Shown piece after piece: positions 28,417 through 38,055 of a DNA stretch of 64,000 nucleotides; the first letter of the stretch is position 1, and each line of letters starts with the position of its first letter. The DNA lies in contig NZ_JAGGOF010000045.1 of assembly GCF_018614775.1 (NCBI RefSeq), positions 87,234 to 151,233 of the forward strand. Direction: 5' to 3'. A program made the position numbers and the translations under genes. The notes under the pieces were generated by a model that was not told the DNA's origin, made no database searches, and was given only the letters and a program-made list of their open reading frames with translations. This stretch comes from Pseudomonas fluorescens. GTDB taxonomy: Bacteria > Pseudomonadota > Gammaproteobacteria > Pseudomonadales > Pseudomonadaceae.

Positions 28417-28718
28417 AGTCGCGAGCGTGGGAACGATCGATCGCGAGCGGAAACGATCGGGTCCGCTTTCGCAGTGTTCATCCATCACCCCACCGAATAC
28501 CCCGCCATTCACCCGCGCCCCAATCCCCCGTGGTTAACAAAAGATAACGTGGCGTCGATTGTCAGACCTTTCGAAAGCCCGATAGGATAGGTCAGCTTCC
28601 GAAGGGGCTCTAGATTGCAGGTTTCAGGACTATGCTCCAGATCCGGCAATCGAGAGGAGCCCGCTTACGGCGCCCTGAAAGGTTGAATGACCTAACAATA
28701 ATAATGGGGGAAAGGTCT

Positions 28719-29771
28719 ATGAATGAGCCTGTCATGGCTGTGGGCCGCTGCCGCCCGCCAGTGCTGCGCAGAGTCGCGTTGCTGGCATCGGTGCTCTCGC
28801 TGCTGGGCTCTGCCGTGTTGTCGGCACCGGTGATGGCCGTTGCGGCGTCGACCTCCGATGTCATCTACTCCGTCGAATCGGCCAAGGCCAGCAAGACCCT
28901 GATGCTCGATGTGGTCCATGCCGGCCCGCGCCTGGTGGCGGTCGGTGACCGGGGGCACATTGTCTACTCGGACGACCAGGGCCGCTCCTGGAGCCAGGCC
29001 AAGGTGCCGACCCGCCAACTGCTCACCGCCGTATTTTTCGTCGACGACAAACACGGTTGGGCCGTCGGTCACGACGCACAGATCCTCGCCAGCGAGGACG
29101 GTGGCAGCACCTGGACCAGGCAATTCGAAGACCTCACCCGTGAAGCGCCGCTGCTGGATGTCTGGTTCAAGGATGCCAGCAACGGCTTCGCCGTCGGCGC
29201 CTACGGTGCGTTGCTGGAAACCACCGACGGCGGCAAGCACTGGGAAGACGCCAGCGACCGCCTCGACAACGAAGACCAGTTCCACCTCAACGCGATCACC
29301 GCGGTGAAAGACGCCGGCCTGTTCATCGTCGGCGAGGCCGGCAGCATGTTCCGCTCCGCCGATTGGGGCCAGACCTGGGAAAAACTCGAGGGCCCTTACG
29401 AAGGCTCGCTCTTTGGCGTGATCGGCACTGCCCAGCCTTCGACGCTGTTGGCCTACGGCTTGCGCGGCAATCTCTATCGCTCCACCGACTTTGGCAGCAC
29501 TTGGGAGCAGGTCGAACTCAAGGCCGCCCGTGGCGCCCTGGAATTTGGCCTGTCGGGGGCCACGCTGCTGGCGGACGGTTCCATCGTGATCGTCGGCAAC
29601 GGCGGCAGCGTGGTACGCAGCACCGACGACGGCGTGAGCTTCAACGTGTTCAACCGCCCGGACCGGATTTCGGTATCGGCGGTCACCGCGGCGGGCAATG
29701 GCAACCTGATCTTGGCGGGGCAGGGCGGCGTGCGCGCCACGACGTCAACCGGTGCTGAACTGAGCAAATGA
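28719..29771 (+). CDS. Exported YCF48-like beta-propeller protein
   Basis: Predicted periplasmic protein of about 350 aa. A signal peptide (hydrophobic stretch VALLASVLSLLGSAVLSAPV, cleavage near AVAA) is followed by repeated propeller blades of the photosystem-II-assembly/BNR type: GWAVGHDAQILASEDGGSTW, GFAVGAYGALLETTDGGKHW, SMFRSADWGQTWEKL, NLYRSTDFGSTWEQV. The start is ATG 28719 with AAAGG upstream; the frame is open to 28632. It is 43 bp ahead of an RND exporter. In other pseudomonads such pairs accompany DUF1302 and DUF1329 genes, which are missing here. Confidence 0.87.
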   Translation: MNEPVMAVGRCRPPVLRRVALLASVLSLLGSAVLSAPVMAVAASTSDVIYSVESAKASKTLMLDVVHAGPRLVAVGDRGHIVYSDDQGRSWSQAKVPTRQLLTAVFFVDDKHGWAVGHDAQILASEDGGSTWTRQFEDLTREAPLLDVWFKDASNGFAVGAYGALLETTDGGKHWEDASDRLDNEDQFHLNAITAVKDAGLFIVGEAGSMFRSADWGQTWEKLEGPYEGSLFGVIGTAQPSTLLAYGLRGNLYRSTDFGSTWEQVELKAARGALEFGLSGATLLADGSIVIVGNGGSVVRSTDDGVSFNVFNRPDRISVSAVTAAGNGNLILAGQGGVRATTSTGAELSK

Positions 29772-29814
29772 GTCGAGCCTGCACGACGGGCATAAAAACA
29801 AGAAGGCGCAACCC

Positions 29815-32190
29815 ATGAGCAGTCATCACCAAGACAAGGCGACGTTTCTCGAACGCCTGATTTTCAATAACCGCCCGGCAGTGATCATCATTTGCCTGCT
29901 GGTCAGCGTTTTCCTGTTCTGGCAGGCCACGCTGATCCGGCCGTCCACCAGCTTCGAAAAAATGATCCCGCTCAAACATCCTTTCATCGAGAAGATGCTT
30001 GAGCACCGCAACGACCTGGCGAACCTGGGCAACACGGTGCGGATTTCGGTGGAAGCCACCGACGGCGACATCTTCTCCAAGGAGTACATGGAGACCCTGC
30101 GCCAGATCCACGACGAGGTCTTCTACATTCCGGGCGTCGACCGCTCCGGACTCAAGTCGCTGTGGAGCCCGAGCGTGCGCTGGACCGAAGTGACGGAGGA
30201 GGGCTTTGCCGGCGGCGAGGTGATTCCCCAGAGCTACAACGGCTCGGCCGACAGCCTCGACCTGCTGCGCAACAACGTCCTCAAATCCGGTCAGGTCGGA
30301 CGGCTGGTTGCCAACGATTTCAAGTCGAGCATCATCGACATCCCGTTGCTGGAGTCCTATCCGGACCCACAGGACCAGGGCAAGCTGCTGGCGCTGGACT
30401 ACCAGAAATTCTCCCACGAGCTTGAAGACAAGATCCGCAACAAGTTCGAGGCGCAGAACCACAACGTGCAGATCCACATCGTCGGCTTCGCCAAGAAGGT
30501 CGGCGACCTGATCGATGGCCTGATCATGGTGGTGATGTTCTTCGGCGTGGCCTTCGTCATCACGCTGATCCTGTTGTACTGGTTCACGAACTGCATGCGC
30601 AGCACCGTCGCGGTATTGAGCACCACGCTGGTGGCGGTGGTCTGGCAACTGGGATTGATGCATGCCGCCGGTTTCGGCCTTGATCCATACTCGATGCTGG
30701 TGCCGTTCCTGATCTTCGCCATCGGTATTTCCCACGGCGTGCAGAAGATCAACGGCATCGCCTTGCAATCCAGCGAAGCGGACAACGCCCTCACGGCGGC
30801 ACGGCGCACCTTTCGCCAGTTGTTCCTGCCGGGGATGATCGCGATCCTGGCGGACGCCGTCGGCTTCATTACCTTGCTGATCATCGACATCGGCGTGATC
30901 CGCGAGCTGGCCATTGGCGCATCCATCGGCGTGGCGGTGATCGTGTTCACCAACCTGATCCTGCTGCCGGTGGCAATTTCCTACGTCGGCATCAGCAAGC
31001 GCGCCGTCGAGCGCAGCAAGAAAGACGCGACCCGCGAGCATCCGTTCTGGCGCATGCTGTCGAACTTCGCCAGTGCCAAAGTCGCGCCGGTGTCCATTGC
31101 CCTGGCCGTGATCGCCTTTGGCGGTGGCCTCTGGTACAGCCAGAACCTGAAGATCGGCGACCTCGACCAGGGCGCCCCGGAGTTGCGCCCGGACTCACGC
31201 TACAACCAGGACAACAATTTCATCATCAGCAACTACTCCACCAGCTCCGATGTACTGGTGGTGATGGTCAAAACCAAGGCCGAAGGCTGCTCGCGCTACG
31301 AAGCCATGGCGCCGATCGATGAGCTGATGTGGAAGATGCAGAACACCGAGGGCGTGCAGTCGGCGATTTCCCTGGTGACCGTGTCCAAGCAGATGATCAA
31401 GGGCATGAACGAGGGCAACCTCAAGTGGGAAACCCTGTCGCGCAACCCTGACGTGCTGAACAACTCCATCGCCCGGGCCGATGGCCTGTACAACAACAGC
31501 TGCTCCCTGGCGCCGGTGCTGGTGTTCCTCAACGATCACAAGGCTGAGACCCTGGACCGTGCAGTCGCGGCGGTGCAGGCCTTCGCCAAGGAAAACAACC
31601 GCGACGGCCTGGAGTTCATCCTGGCGGCCGGTAACGCCGGCATCGAAGCGGCCACCAACGAAGTGATCAAGGAATCGGAGCTGACCATCCTGATCCTGGT
31701 GTACATCTGCGTGGCAACCATGTGCATGATCACCTTCCGTTCCTGGGCGGCGACGCTGTGCATCGTCCTGCCGCTGGTGCTGACCTCGGTCCTGGGCAAC
31801 GCGCTGATGGCTTTCATGGGCATCGGCGTGAAGGTCGCGACGTTGCCGGTGGTGGCGCTGGGCGTGGGGATTGGCGTCGACTACGGCATCTACATCTACA
31901 GCCGCCTCGAAAGCTTCCTGCGGGCCGGGTTACCGTTGCAGGAGGCTTACTACCAGACGCTGAAGTCCACCGGTAAAGCCGTACTGTTCACCGGCCTGTG
32001 CCTGGCCATCGGCGTGTGCACCTGGATCTTCTCGGCCATCAAGTTCCAGGCCGACATGGGCTTGATGCTGACGTTCATGCTGCTTTGGAACATGTTCGGC
32101 GCGCTGTGGCTGCTGCCGGCGCTGGCGCGGTTCCTGATCAAACCGGAGAAACTGGCGGGGCAGAAGGGTAATTCGTTGTTTGCCCATTGA
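29815..32190 (+). CDS. RND-superfamily (MMPL-like) exporter
   Basis: A 791-aa inner-membrane protein with the duplicated RND plan: one N-terminal helix (about 22-42), a periplasmic domain, a helix bundle at about 228-395 (LILLYWFTNCMRST, VPFLIFAIGISHGVQKING), a second periplasmic domain, and a second bundle from about 625 to 778 (VALGVGIGVDYGIYIYSRLE). The acidic residue in the GVDYGIYIYSR helix is the expected proton-path position. It is co-transcribed with the YCF48-like gene, which may be a periplasmic partner. The cargo is unknown; lipids or sterol-like compounds are typical of the family. Confidence 0.9.
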   Translation: MSSHHQDKATFLERLIFNNRPAVIIICLLVSVFLFWQATLIRPSTSFEKMIPLKHPFIEKMLEHRNDLANLGNTVRISVEATDGDIFSKEYMETLRQIHDEVFYIPGVDRSGLKSLWSPSVRWTEVTEEGFAGGEVIPQSYNGSADSLDLLRNNVLKSGQVGRLVANDFKSSIIDIPLLESYPDPQDQGKLLALDYQKFSHELEDKIRNKFEAQNHNVQIHIVGFAKKVGDLIDGLIMVVMFFGVAFVITLILLYWFTNCMRSTVAVLSTTLVAVVWQLGLMHAAGFGLDPYSMLVPFLIFAIGISHGVQKINGIALQSSEADNALTAARRTFRQLFLPGMIAILADAVGFITLLIIDIGVIRELAIGASIGVAVIVFTNLILLPVAISYVGISKRAVERSKKDATREHPFWRMLSNFASAKVAPVSIALAVIAFGGGLWYSQNLKIGDLDQGAPELRPDSRYNQDNNFIISNYSTSSDVLVVMVKTKAEGCSRYEAMAPIDELMWKMQNTEGVQSAISLVTVSKQMIKGMNEGNLKWETLSRNPDVLNNSIARADGLYNNSCSLAPVLVFLNDHKAETLDRAVAAVQAFAKENNRDGLEFILAAGNAGIEAATNEVIKESELTILILVYICVATMCMITFRSWAATLCIVLPLVLTSVLGNALMAFMGIGVKVATLPVVALGVGIGVDYGIYIYSRLESFLRAGLPLQEAYYQTLKSTGKAVLFTGLCLAIGVCTWIFSAIKFQADMGLMLTFMLLWNMFGALWLLPALARFLIKPEKLAGQKGNSLFAH

Positions 32191-32199
32191 CCGATATCT

Positions 32200-32222
32200 G
32201 TGGGAGCAAACTTTGCTCCCAC
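32200..32222. repeat. Compact REP hairpin
   Basis: GTGGGAGCAAA and TTGCTCCCAC form a short hairpin between the convergent RND exporter and giant-toxin-like genes; it may act as a shared transcript end. Confidence 0.7.
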
Positions 32223-32258
32223 AGAACGGGGATAAATCCCCTCGCCACAAGGACTCGA

Positions 32259-35200
32259 TCAAGGCGCCAACGGCAAGAACCTGCGCTGGGCCAACGGCCT
32301 GCCGATCTGTCCTCGATGCACATTCACCACCGCGTAGGGGCTGTTAGCCCTGGCGAGCATTGAATAGTAGTGCTCCATGCGTTGTTCCCTGTTTTTCAGA
32401 TGCGCGACGCTGAAGTCGGCTTTCGGCGTATCGGCCGTTTCGTAGTGAAAATGCGCGTACCAGAGGGGCCGGCCGTCACGGTCATTGATGGCGTACTCCT
32501 GAAGAAAATCCTTGCGCGGGCCTTTCAAGGCGGTGCGGTCACCCAAGCGAGCCACTTGGATCAAGTCTTTGTCGAACAGGTAGCGCAGGTTGCTGTCGGT
32601 GGGCGGCAGTTTCAAGCTCAGTTCGGTGCGCAGTTCGCTGCCCCTGGCACTCAGGCGGGACACGGCGTCGGATAGTTGATCCAGCAGTGTTTGCTCTGCG
32701 GCGGTGCGCGGTGTGGTCGAGGCGGTGAGGGCTCTTTCGAGTTCCTCGGTGAGCTTGCGGTAGCGGCTGCCCTCGTTGTTCATGATCTCTTCGATTTCCT
32801 GAGGAAAGCGGCAGCGTATTTTGTAGCGTTCGGCGCTGGCTAAACGGTTCTCCAGTTGCTCGAGCAATCTGCGCGCATCGCCCTTGACCGCCCTGATCGA
32901 CCGGGTGCTTGGGACAGGCGCGGGGCGTGGGGTGTCGACCACATCCCAGACGTCGTCGTGTTGCGAATACGTGGCGAGCAACTGGTTGTCGGCTTCCGAG
33001 CGCAGCTCGACGACATCAATGGGCAGGCGGGTGCCCGCCGGTTTCAAATCACCGATCAGCACGCCACTGTGGCGGGTCTTGATGACCTTTTTTTGCAGGT
33101 GCCCGGTCGATACCTTGGAGTGTTTTGGCGCACGCTTGCGTGGCGTTGGCTCGGGTTTGATTTCTGCCGCGAGTTTCCCGGAAACCTCCTGGTAAAGCCC
33201 CTCGACCAGATTGATCAGCCTGTCGAAATAGGTTTCGTTGATGTCGTCCGGGTAGAGGGCCTTTGTCCCCCTCAACGCATCCAGGGTCTTGCCGTATTGC
33301 TCGGTCAGGCTTGCCAGCACCTCGAGTTGTTCTGACGCAGGCAGATCGTACATTCGCAGGTCATGGTGGGAGCGCATCTGCTCCGCCAATGGCATGACAA
33401 TGCGAAGCAGGCTTTCGGCCAGGCTCGATTGCAAATTCTTCACGGACAGAATGGGAAGGGTGGAGAGTTGCAAGGTCTTGCTGCCGATGGCATTTCTCTC
33501 ATCGAGGGGGCGGCCCCTGGTCAGGCGCTCGAACGCCTGTGCGCCCGCCGGATCGAGATTCAGTAGCCGCTCCAGATAGTCGTCCTTGAGTTCCAGCCAG
33601 TGGATCGCCCGATCATTGATGTCGCTCATGGTGTCGAGGTACTTCCGGTACGGCTCGAGGTTGTAAGCGACGATTTCCCTGAAGTCGCGACCCCAGTGAA
33701 ACTGGGGATGGGCTTGTTGGGTGGCGACGTAATCCTTTTGGGTGATCAGGAACGCCTTGCGGGCATTGTTGATCACGTTTTCCATCAGCCCATGCAGGTA
33801 GCCAGGCGGGAACCCGATGCCCAGGCTGGCACGTTCGGGTGCGCTGTCCGCCATCTTCAGGTAAATCTCGGTCTGCTCCTGTAGCAGGTCGTAGAACGTC
33901 TTGCGCTTCTGGGCACGCTGGGCTTCGGTGTAGTTGCCATCCTCGGTTCGGGTCATGACCTGCTGGGCCACGTCCAGGGCTTTTTGTCGATCATCGTCTT
34001 TTTCAATCCATCGGTTGTGTTCCTCGGTCAGTTGCCGGACGCGCTGGAGGTTGATACGGCGCTGCGCCTCCACCCGCTTGGGCGGCATGCCGCCACGCAG
34101 GCGCAGGCGCAGATCCAGCGACCAGTTGCCCTGGCCGTCCGACTTCAAGGGCGGGCCACTGGCGTTTGGGTCGCGCGGATCGACAATCGTCACGCTGCCA
34201 TCCGTTTCGGGGCTGACCTGATACAGGCGGTCTTCAACCAGCGCATGCCACCTGTTGGCGATCACGTATAGGCCGGTGTTAGGGCCATAGCCAATCGCTT
34301 CGGGCAGTGACGCGGGCCGCGGCAGTTGCACCCGCAGCAGGTAGTTGTGCTGTGCCGATGTCAAACGGTGACGGGCGTTGGCGAAGCCGAAGTCCAGGTA
34401 CCCGCTGGCGGTGGCGGAGTGCTTGCCGGGCAGGGCCGCGGGCTGTTCAACCAGGCTGGGTGGAGGGGGCGCTGGCCATTGTTCGGGTATGACGCGCGGC
34501 GCGGGCGTACGCATGGCCTGTTGCTGGGCCGCTTCGGGCACCGGCAGGTGGACTGGGCGGATGGCGGGGAACTGGCTCACCAGCATACCGAGGTTGACCA
34601 GCAAGTCGACGGCGGCCAGCTCCCTTGCCACCGGGTCTTGGCTGCTCAGCGCCGGAATATCATGACTGGCACTGGCCATCAGGTTCCAGAGCCAGGCGGT
34701 GGCCATGACCGGGCCCCGCAGCAACGGCATCAGCAGCGAGTTGAAGATCAGGTTGCCGCCTTCCAGCAGCACGGCCCAGCGGCTTTCACTGTTGGACACC
34801 GAGTCCCGGTCCGCCTGGGTGACCAGGGCGTGCGCATTGCTGCGGTAGAGGCAGGGCATCAGGTCGCCGTTGCGTAGCCACTTTTGCAGCTCGGCGCTGC
34901 TTTCGTCGTCGACCGCGAGTGTTGCCGGGGCAGGCTTCGCGGGAAGGCTGAACTCGTCGCCCTGGAAGAAGCGCACGATGTGCGGCTCGACGAAGCCGCC
35001 GTCGGCATAGATCCGCCGTGCGGTGTCGGACATCCAGGTCAGAATGCTTTCTTGCAGGTCCCCAGGGGTGACGATGGCCTGCAACAGTGCCTGGCGTGTC
35101 GGGTACTCCTGCAACGCAGGGGAATAGAGCGGTCGATAGAGCAGGTGCGGGCCGGTGCTGACGTCTTGCGGCTCGATCATGAACATGTTGGTCACGATGT

Positions 35201-36941
35201 CAGGCTGAGCCCCGGGTTTGCACAGGAAGGCCAGGTGCCGAATCGTCACGGCTCGACCATCGAGTTTCTGCCCGTCGACATCGGGTTGCAGGACGGCTGC
35301 AAGCAGACGCAGGCCCGGGCGGGTCATGCCGTTTTTCTGCTCCAGCAGGTGTTGCAGCGCCTCCAACTGCAGTTGCGCTGGCATCTGGTCGGTGAACATA
35401 CGTTGCCGTTGCCGCGCGTGAGGCAAATCGTCCACCAGCCGCTGTTGCAAGTAGCGAGGGTAGGTCGCGCCAATATCGACCTGTTCGATCAGCCCGTTCT
35501 TGCGGGTAATGAAATCCGGCGTCAGCCACGCCGGCAACGCCAATCCCAGGCGATGGCCGAGCACCAGGTTGGCACTGGGACGAGCGACGAGGTTGTGGAT
35601 CGCCAGGTCGGTCAGGCTCATGGTTTTTTTCTCGATGATCCCGACCGTACCGGGATAACCAGCGGCCACGGTGAAGGTCAGCTCGACGTCATCGGGGTGG
35701 AAATGGCTGGGTGGAGCCCTGTCCAGGCGGTTGTCGTTGGTCTGCTGCATCTGTTTGACCAAGGCGTCGGCCGTGAAGGCCTTGATGTCCTGGACGTCGC
35801 TGAGATAGGTCCGGCCCAGGCTGCGCTGCTTGGCACTGGCCACCGTCAGGCTGAGGTGTTGGAAGTGGGTTCGATCAACACTGGACGCATTCTTCAGCCA
35901 AGCGGGCAACAACGGCTCAAGGCGGGCTGATATTTCCGGCGTGAGGCGCGGCGCGTCAAGCAGGTAGCGGGCGGGGTCGCTCAGGTCCTGATACAACGTC
36001 GTCAGGGCTTGCAGGCCAATTCGCGCAGGCAACTGCACCGCTTGCAGGTCCGCCAGTTGCTGTTCCAGGATCATGGCCGCCTGGACATCGAAGGCATTGC
36101 CGCCGATTTCGTTGCGTTGACAGGTGATGGTGTCGACGACGTACTGGCTGGCGATGCGCGTGCTCCAGTAACGGTTGAAAGCCTCCAGGGAGGAAAAGGA
36201 TTGCACGGCGCTGCCAGGGCTGCACAGCAGATAGAGGGTTGCACCTTGGGCCAAGTGAGCGAGGAGGATCTCGCTGCCGATCAGGACGCTGCTGACGCCG
36301 CCCTGGCTGATCACGGTCTCCAGGCTGTAGGCGTAGACCGGAGAAGGGTTGTTGTGAAAAAAACGCAGGTCGCGGTCCGGCCAGCGGACAATCTGGTCCA
36401 GCGCCTCGCGCGCCTGATCCGTGAGGCCTGGCTGTTGCAGGCCGCGGATCTGCAGGACGTTCTTGAGCACATCACTGAACCAGCGCCAGCGACTGACGCC
36501 GTCGTGACCGTCGATCTCGGCATTCCAATAACCGGTCAGCGCATCCTGCAGTCCGATCGGTGCGGTCCAGGGCAATTCGGTCAACAATTTCTTGATGTCC
36601 TGCATGTCCACCTTGCGCTCGGCCCACCTGAGGGGGTGCGGCATTCTTTCGCTCAGAAAGCAGGAAAGCCCCCCGGCATCCCTGAAGTCCCAGGGCGTGC
36701 CCAGGGCCAGATAGTCGAGGACGCGGGGCATGAAAGGCTGGACTCGCCAGGCACGATCAGCTGCATTCGGCGTCGCCAGTTGGAGCTGGGACAGGTCGAA
36801 GGACAATGAGGGGTACTGTTTCTGGATGGCTTGTTCGAGCATGCGCCGGGCGACCTGTTCGAAGGTCGGGCGACTGGCGAATTGCAGGCTGACGGTTAGC
36901 GCAAGGGCAGACGCGCTGTCAGCCGGGGCGGGCGAGGTCAT
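32259..36941 (-). CDS. Giant dermonecrotic-toxin-like protein (DUF6543-type), 1560 aa
   Basis: A single very long ORF starting at ATG 36941 (AAAAGGA site upstream). The N-terminal 600 residues (FMPRVLDYLALGTPWDFRD, TGYWNAEIDG, and HFHPDDVELTF preceding a VGIIEKKTMSLTDL block) resemble the DUF6543 / dermonecrotic-toxin-like domain of giant Pseudomonas proteins. A hydrophobic helix pair lies near residues 733-795 (NLIFNSLLMPLLRGPVMATA; LVNLGMLVSQFP). A helical, coiled-coil-prone region spans about 950-1260, then a basic Pro/Lys linker near 1275-1310 and a C-terminal domain. No classical signal peptide, RHS repeats or known catalytic motif is seen. It is monocistronic. A toxin/effector role is inferred only from family naming. 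Confidence 0.85.
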   Translation of the reverse strand: MTSPAPADSASALALTVSLQFASRPTFEQVARRMLEQAIQKQYPSLSFDLSQLQLATPNAADRAWRVQPFMPRVLDYLALGTPWDFRDAGGLSCFLSERMPHPLRWAERKVDMQDIKKLLTELPWTAPIGLQDALTGYWNAEIDGHDGVSRWRWFSDVLKNVLQIRGLQQPGLTDQAREALDQIVRWPDRDLRFFHNNPSPVYAYSLETVISQGGVSSVLIGSEILLAHLAQGATLYLLCSPGSAVQSFSSLEAFNRYWSTRIASQYVVDTITCQRNEIGGNAFDVQAAMILEQQLADLQAVQLPARIGLQALTTLYQDLSDPARYLLDAPRLTPEISARLEPLLPAWLKNASSVDRTHFQHLSLTVASAKQRSLGRTYLSDVQDIKAFTADALVKQMQQTNDNRLDRAPPSHFHPDDVELTFTVAAGYPGTVGIIEKKTMSLTDLAIHNLVARPSANLVLGHRLGLALPAWLTPDFITRKNGLIEQVDIGATYPRYLQQRLVDDLPHARQRQRMFTDQMPAQLQLEALQHLLEQKNGMTRPGLRLLAAVLQPDVDGQKLDGRAVTIRHLAFLCKPGAQPDIVTNMFMIEPQDVSTGPHLLYRPLYSPALQEYPTRQALLQAIVTPGDLQESILTWMSDTARRIYADGGFVEPHIVRFFQGDEFSLPAKPAPATLAVDDESSAELQKWLRNGDLMPCLYRSNAHALVTQADRDSVSNSESRWAVLLEGGNLIFNSLLMPLLRGPVMATAWLWNLMASASHDIPALSSQDPVARELAAVDLLVNLGMLVSQFPAIRPVHLPVPEAAQQQAMRTPAPRVIPEQWPAPPPPSLVEQPAALPGKHSATASGYLDFGFANARHRLTSAQHNYLLRVQLPRPASLPEAIGYGPNTGLYVIANRWHALVEDRLYQVSPETDGSVTIVDPRDPNASGPPLKSDGQGNWSLDLRLRLRGGMPPKRVEAQRRINLQRVRQLTEEHNRWIEKDDDRQKALDVAQQVMTRTEDGNYTEAQRAQKRKTFYDLLQEQTEIYLKMADSAPERASLGIGFPPGYLHGLMENVINNARKAFLITQKDYVATQQAHPQFHWGRDFREIVAYNLEPYRKYLDTMSDINDRAIHWLELKDDYLERLLNLDPAGAQAFERLTRGRPLDERNAIGSKTLQLSTLPILSVKNLQSSLAESLLRIVMPLAEQMRSHHDLRMYDLPASEQLEVLASLTEQYGKTLDALRGTKALYPDDINETYFDRLINLVEGLYQEVSGKLAAEIKPEPTPRKRAPKHSKVSTGHLQKKVIKTRHSGVLIGDLKPAGTRLPIDVVELRSEADNQLLATYSQHDDVWDVVDTPRPAPVPSTRSIRAVKGDARRLLEQLENRLASAERYKIRCRFPQEIEEIMNNEGSRYRKLTEELERALTASTTPRTAAEQTLLDQLSDAVSRLSARGSELRTELSLKLPPTDSNLRYLFDKDLIQVARLGDRTALKGPRKDFLQEYAINDRDGRPLWYAHFHYETADTPKADFSVAHLKNREQRMEHYYSMLARANSPYAVVNVHRGQIGRPLAQRRFLPLAP

Positions 36942-37012
36942 AGGAAGTCCTTTTCATAAACGCATGGCCGTCGGATGACGACCTGAAAAGTATCGACTTC
37001 TGTGTCTCGCAG

Positions 37013-37034
37013 GGGCGGTAGATAAATACCGCCC
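37013..37034. other. 8-bp hairpin between the giant gene and the FadR-type gene
   Basis: GGGCGGTA (37013-37020) and TACCGCCC (37027-37034) pair perfectly around a 6-nt loop. There is no T-run. It could end the regulator transcript or be an operator in the leader of the giant gene. Confidence 0.4.
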
Positions 37035-37069
37035 TGGCGGCTGCGGGGTGTGTCAGGCCCGTCGTGGAA

Positions 37070-37789
37070 TCAGGCTGGATCGGCGCCCAGCACAACGTTC
37101 AGCGCGCTGCGGGCATCGTCCAGTTGCACCAGCGTGGCATGGCGGGCACCGAGGGCGTCGCGGTTCTCGATGGCGGTGAGAATCGCCCGGTGTCGCGGCA
37201 TCGCCAGCTCGTGCAAGTTGGGCCGCTGGTTGGAATGCTTGAGCGCTTCGGCGATGGCCACCGACAGCATGTTGCACAGGTTGGCGAGCAGGTCGTTGTG
37301 GGTCGCATCGGCGATCCGGCTATGGAAATCCAGGTCCGGTTGCAGCAGGGCTTCGGGCGTCGGTGCCGCGTCCATGCGCTCATAGGCTTCGCGGATAGAG
37401 GCGATGTCGTCGTCGGTGGCGAATTGCGCAGCGAGGGCAGCGGCAGCGGGTTCGATGATGCTGCGAACGCTGGTCAGCAAACCGAAGAACTCATTTTGCG
37501 GGCTGCTTTGCATCAACCAGTGCAACACGTCCGGGTCGAGCATGTGCCATTCCTTACGGGCCTTGACCACCGTACCCACCCGCGGCCGCGAATACACCAG
37601 GCCCTTGGCGACCAGCACCCGCGTGGCTTCGCGCAGCACCGGCCGGCTGACGGCGTACTCCTCGCACAACAAGGCTTCGGCGGGCAGTTTGTCGTCCGGC
37701 TTGAAGCGCCCTGAAACGATCTGCATGCCCAGTTCCTGGACGATGCGCGCGTGCATGCTTTTGCGGTCGGAGGGTTTACGGTAATCCAT
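37070..37789 (-). CDS. FadR-family (GntR/FCD) transcriptional regulator of the pentonate genes
   Basis: A 239-aa repressor-type regulator: GntR winged helix-turn-helix (VSGRFKPDDKLPAEALLCEE, then VSRPVLREATRVLVAKGLV) followed by the all-helical FCD ligand domain with the metal-binding residues D..H..H (DLDFHSRIADATHN, MPRHRAILTAI). ATG 37789 (MDYRKPSDRKS) fits the family start; the frame is open to 37828. Its closest functional neighbours are the sugar-acid genes at 38-44 kb. The divergent promoter there contains two sites of the FadR-family consensus, so this is the likely local repressor released by a pentonate or its 2-keto derivative. Confidence 0.92.
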   Translation of the reverse strand: MDYRKPSDRKSMHARIVQELGMQIVSGRFKPDDKLPAEALLCEEYAVSRPVLREATRVLVAKGLVYSRPRVGTVVKARKEWHMLDPDVLHWLMQSSPQNEFFGLLTSVRSIIEPAAAALAAQFATDDDIASIREAYERMDAAPTPEALLQPDLDFHSRIADATHNDLLANLCNMLSVAIAEALKHSNQRPNLHELAMPRHRAILTAIENRDALGARHATLVQLDDARSALNVVLGADPA

Positions 37790-37890
37790 GGGAAGCGGCG
37801 CGATCCGGTGGGAGGAGGTGCTGCGCATGATAGCAGGCGCGGGGAGGGCGGGTCGCTAGTGCGATTTCATGTAGACGCGGCCCCCCTGAT

Positions 37891-37977
37891 GTGGGAGCGG
37901 GCTTGCTCGCGAAAGCGGTGTATCAGTCGCCACGGATGTAGCTGACATACCGCTTTCGCGAGCAAGCCCGCTCCCAC
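37891..37977. repeat. REPIN (inverted REP pair) plus REP remnant
   Basis: GTGGGAGCGGGCTTGCTCGC at 37891 and its complement ending at 37977 flank a short spacer. A further fragment (GCCCGCTCCCACAGG) follows at 38028-38042, just past the end of the dehydratase gene. This fills the gap between the regulator and the dehydratase. Confidence 0.85.
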
Positions 37978-38055
37978 AGGGGATTGTTGGCGGACTGGAT
38001 GTCCGGACCGCCTCGAAATCACTGTGCTAGCCCGCTCCCACAGGGATGGGTGAGG

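Noticed and set aside
26260..28512. 750-codon open frame antisense to pepN
   Set aside because: The encoded sequence is low-complexity (H/Q/R-rich) with no domain, while pepN has complete catalytic motifs.
32259..36941. RHS/YD-repeat polymorphic toxin
   Set aside because: No YD repeats, no RHS core motif and no small immunity gene next to the 3' end.
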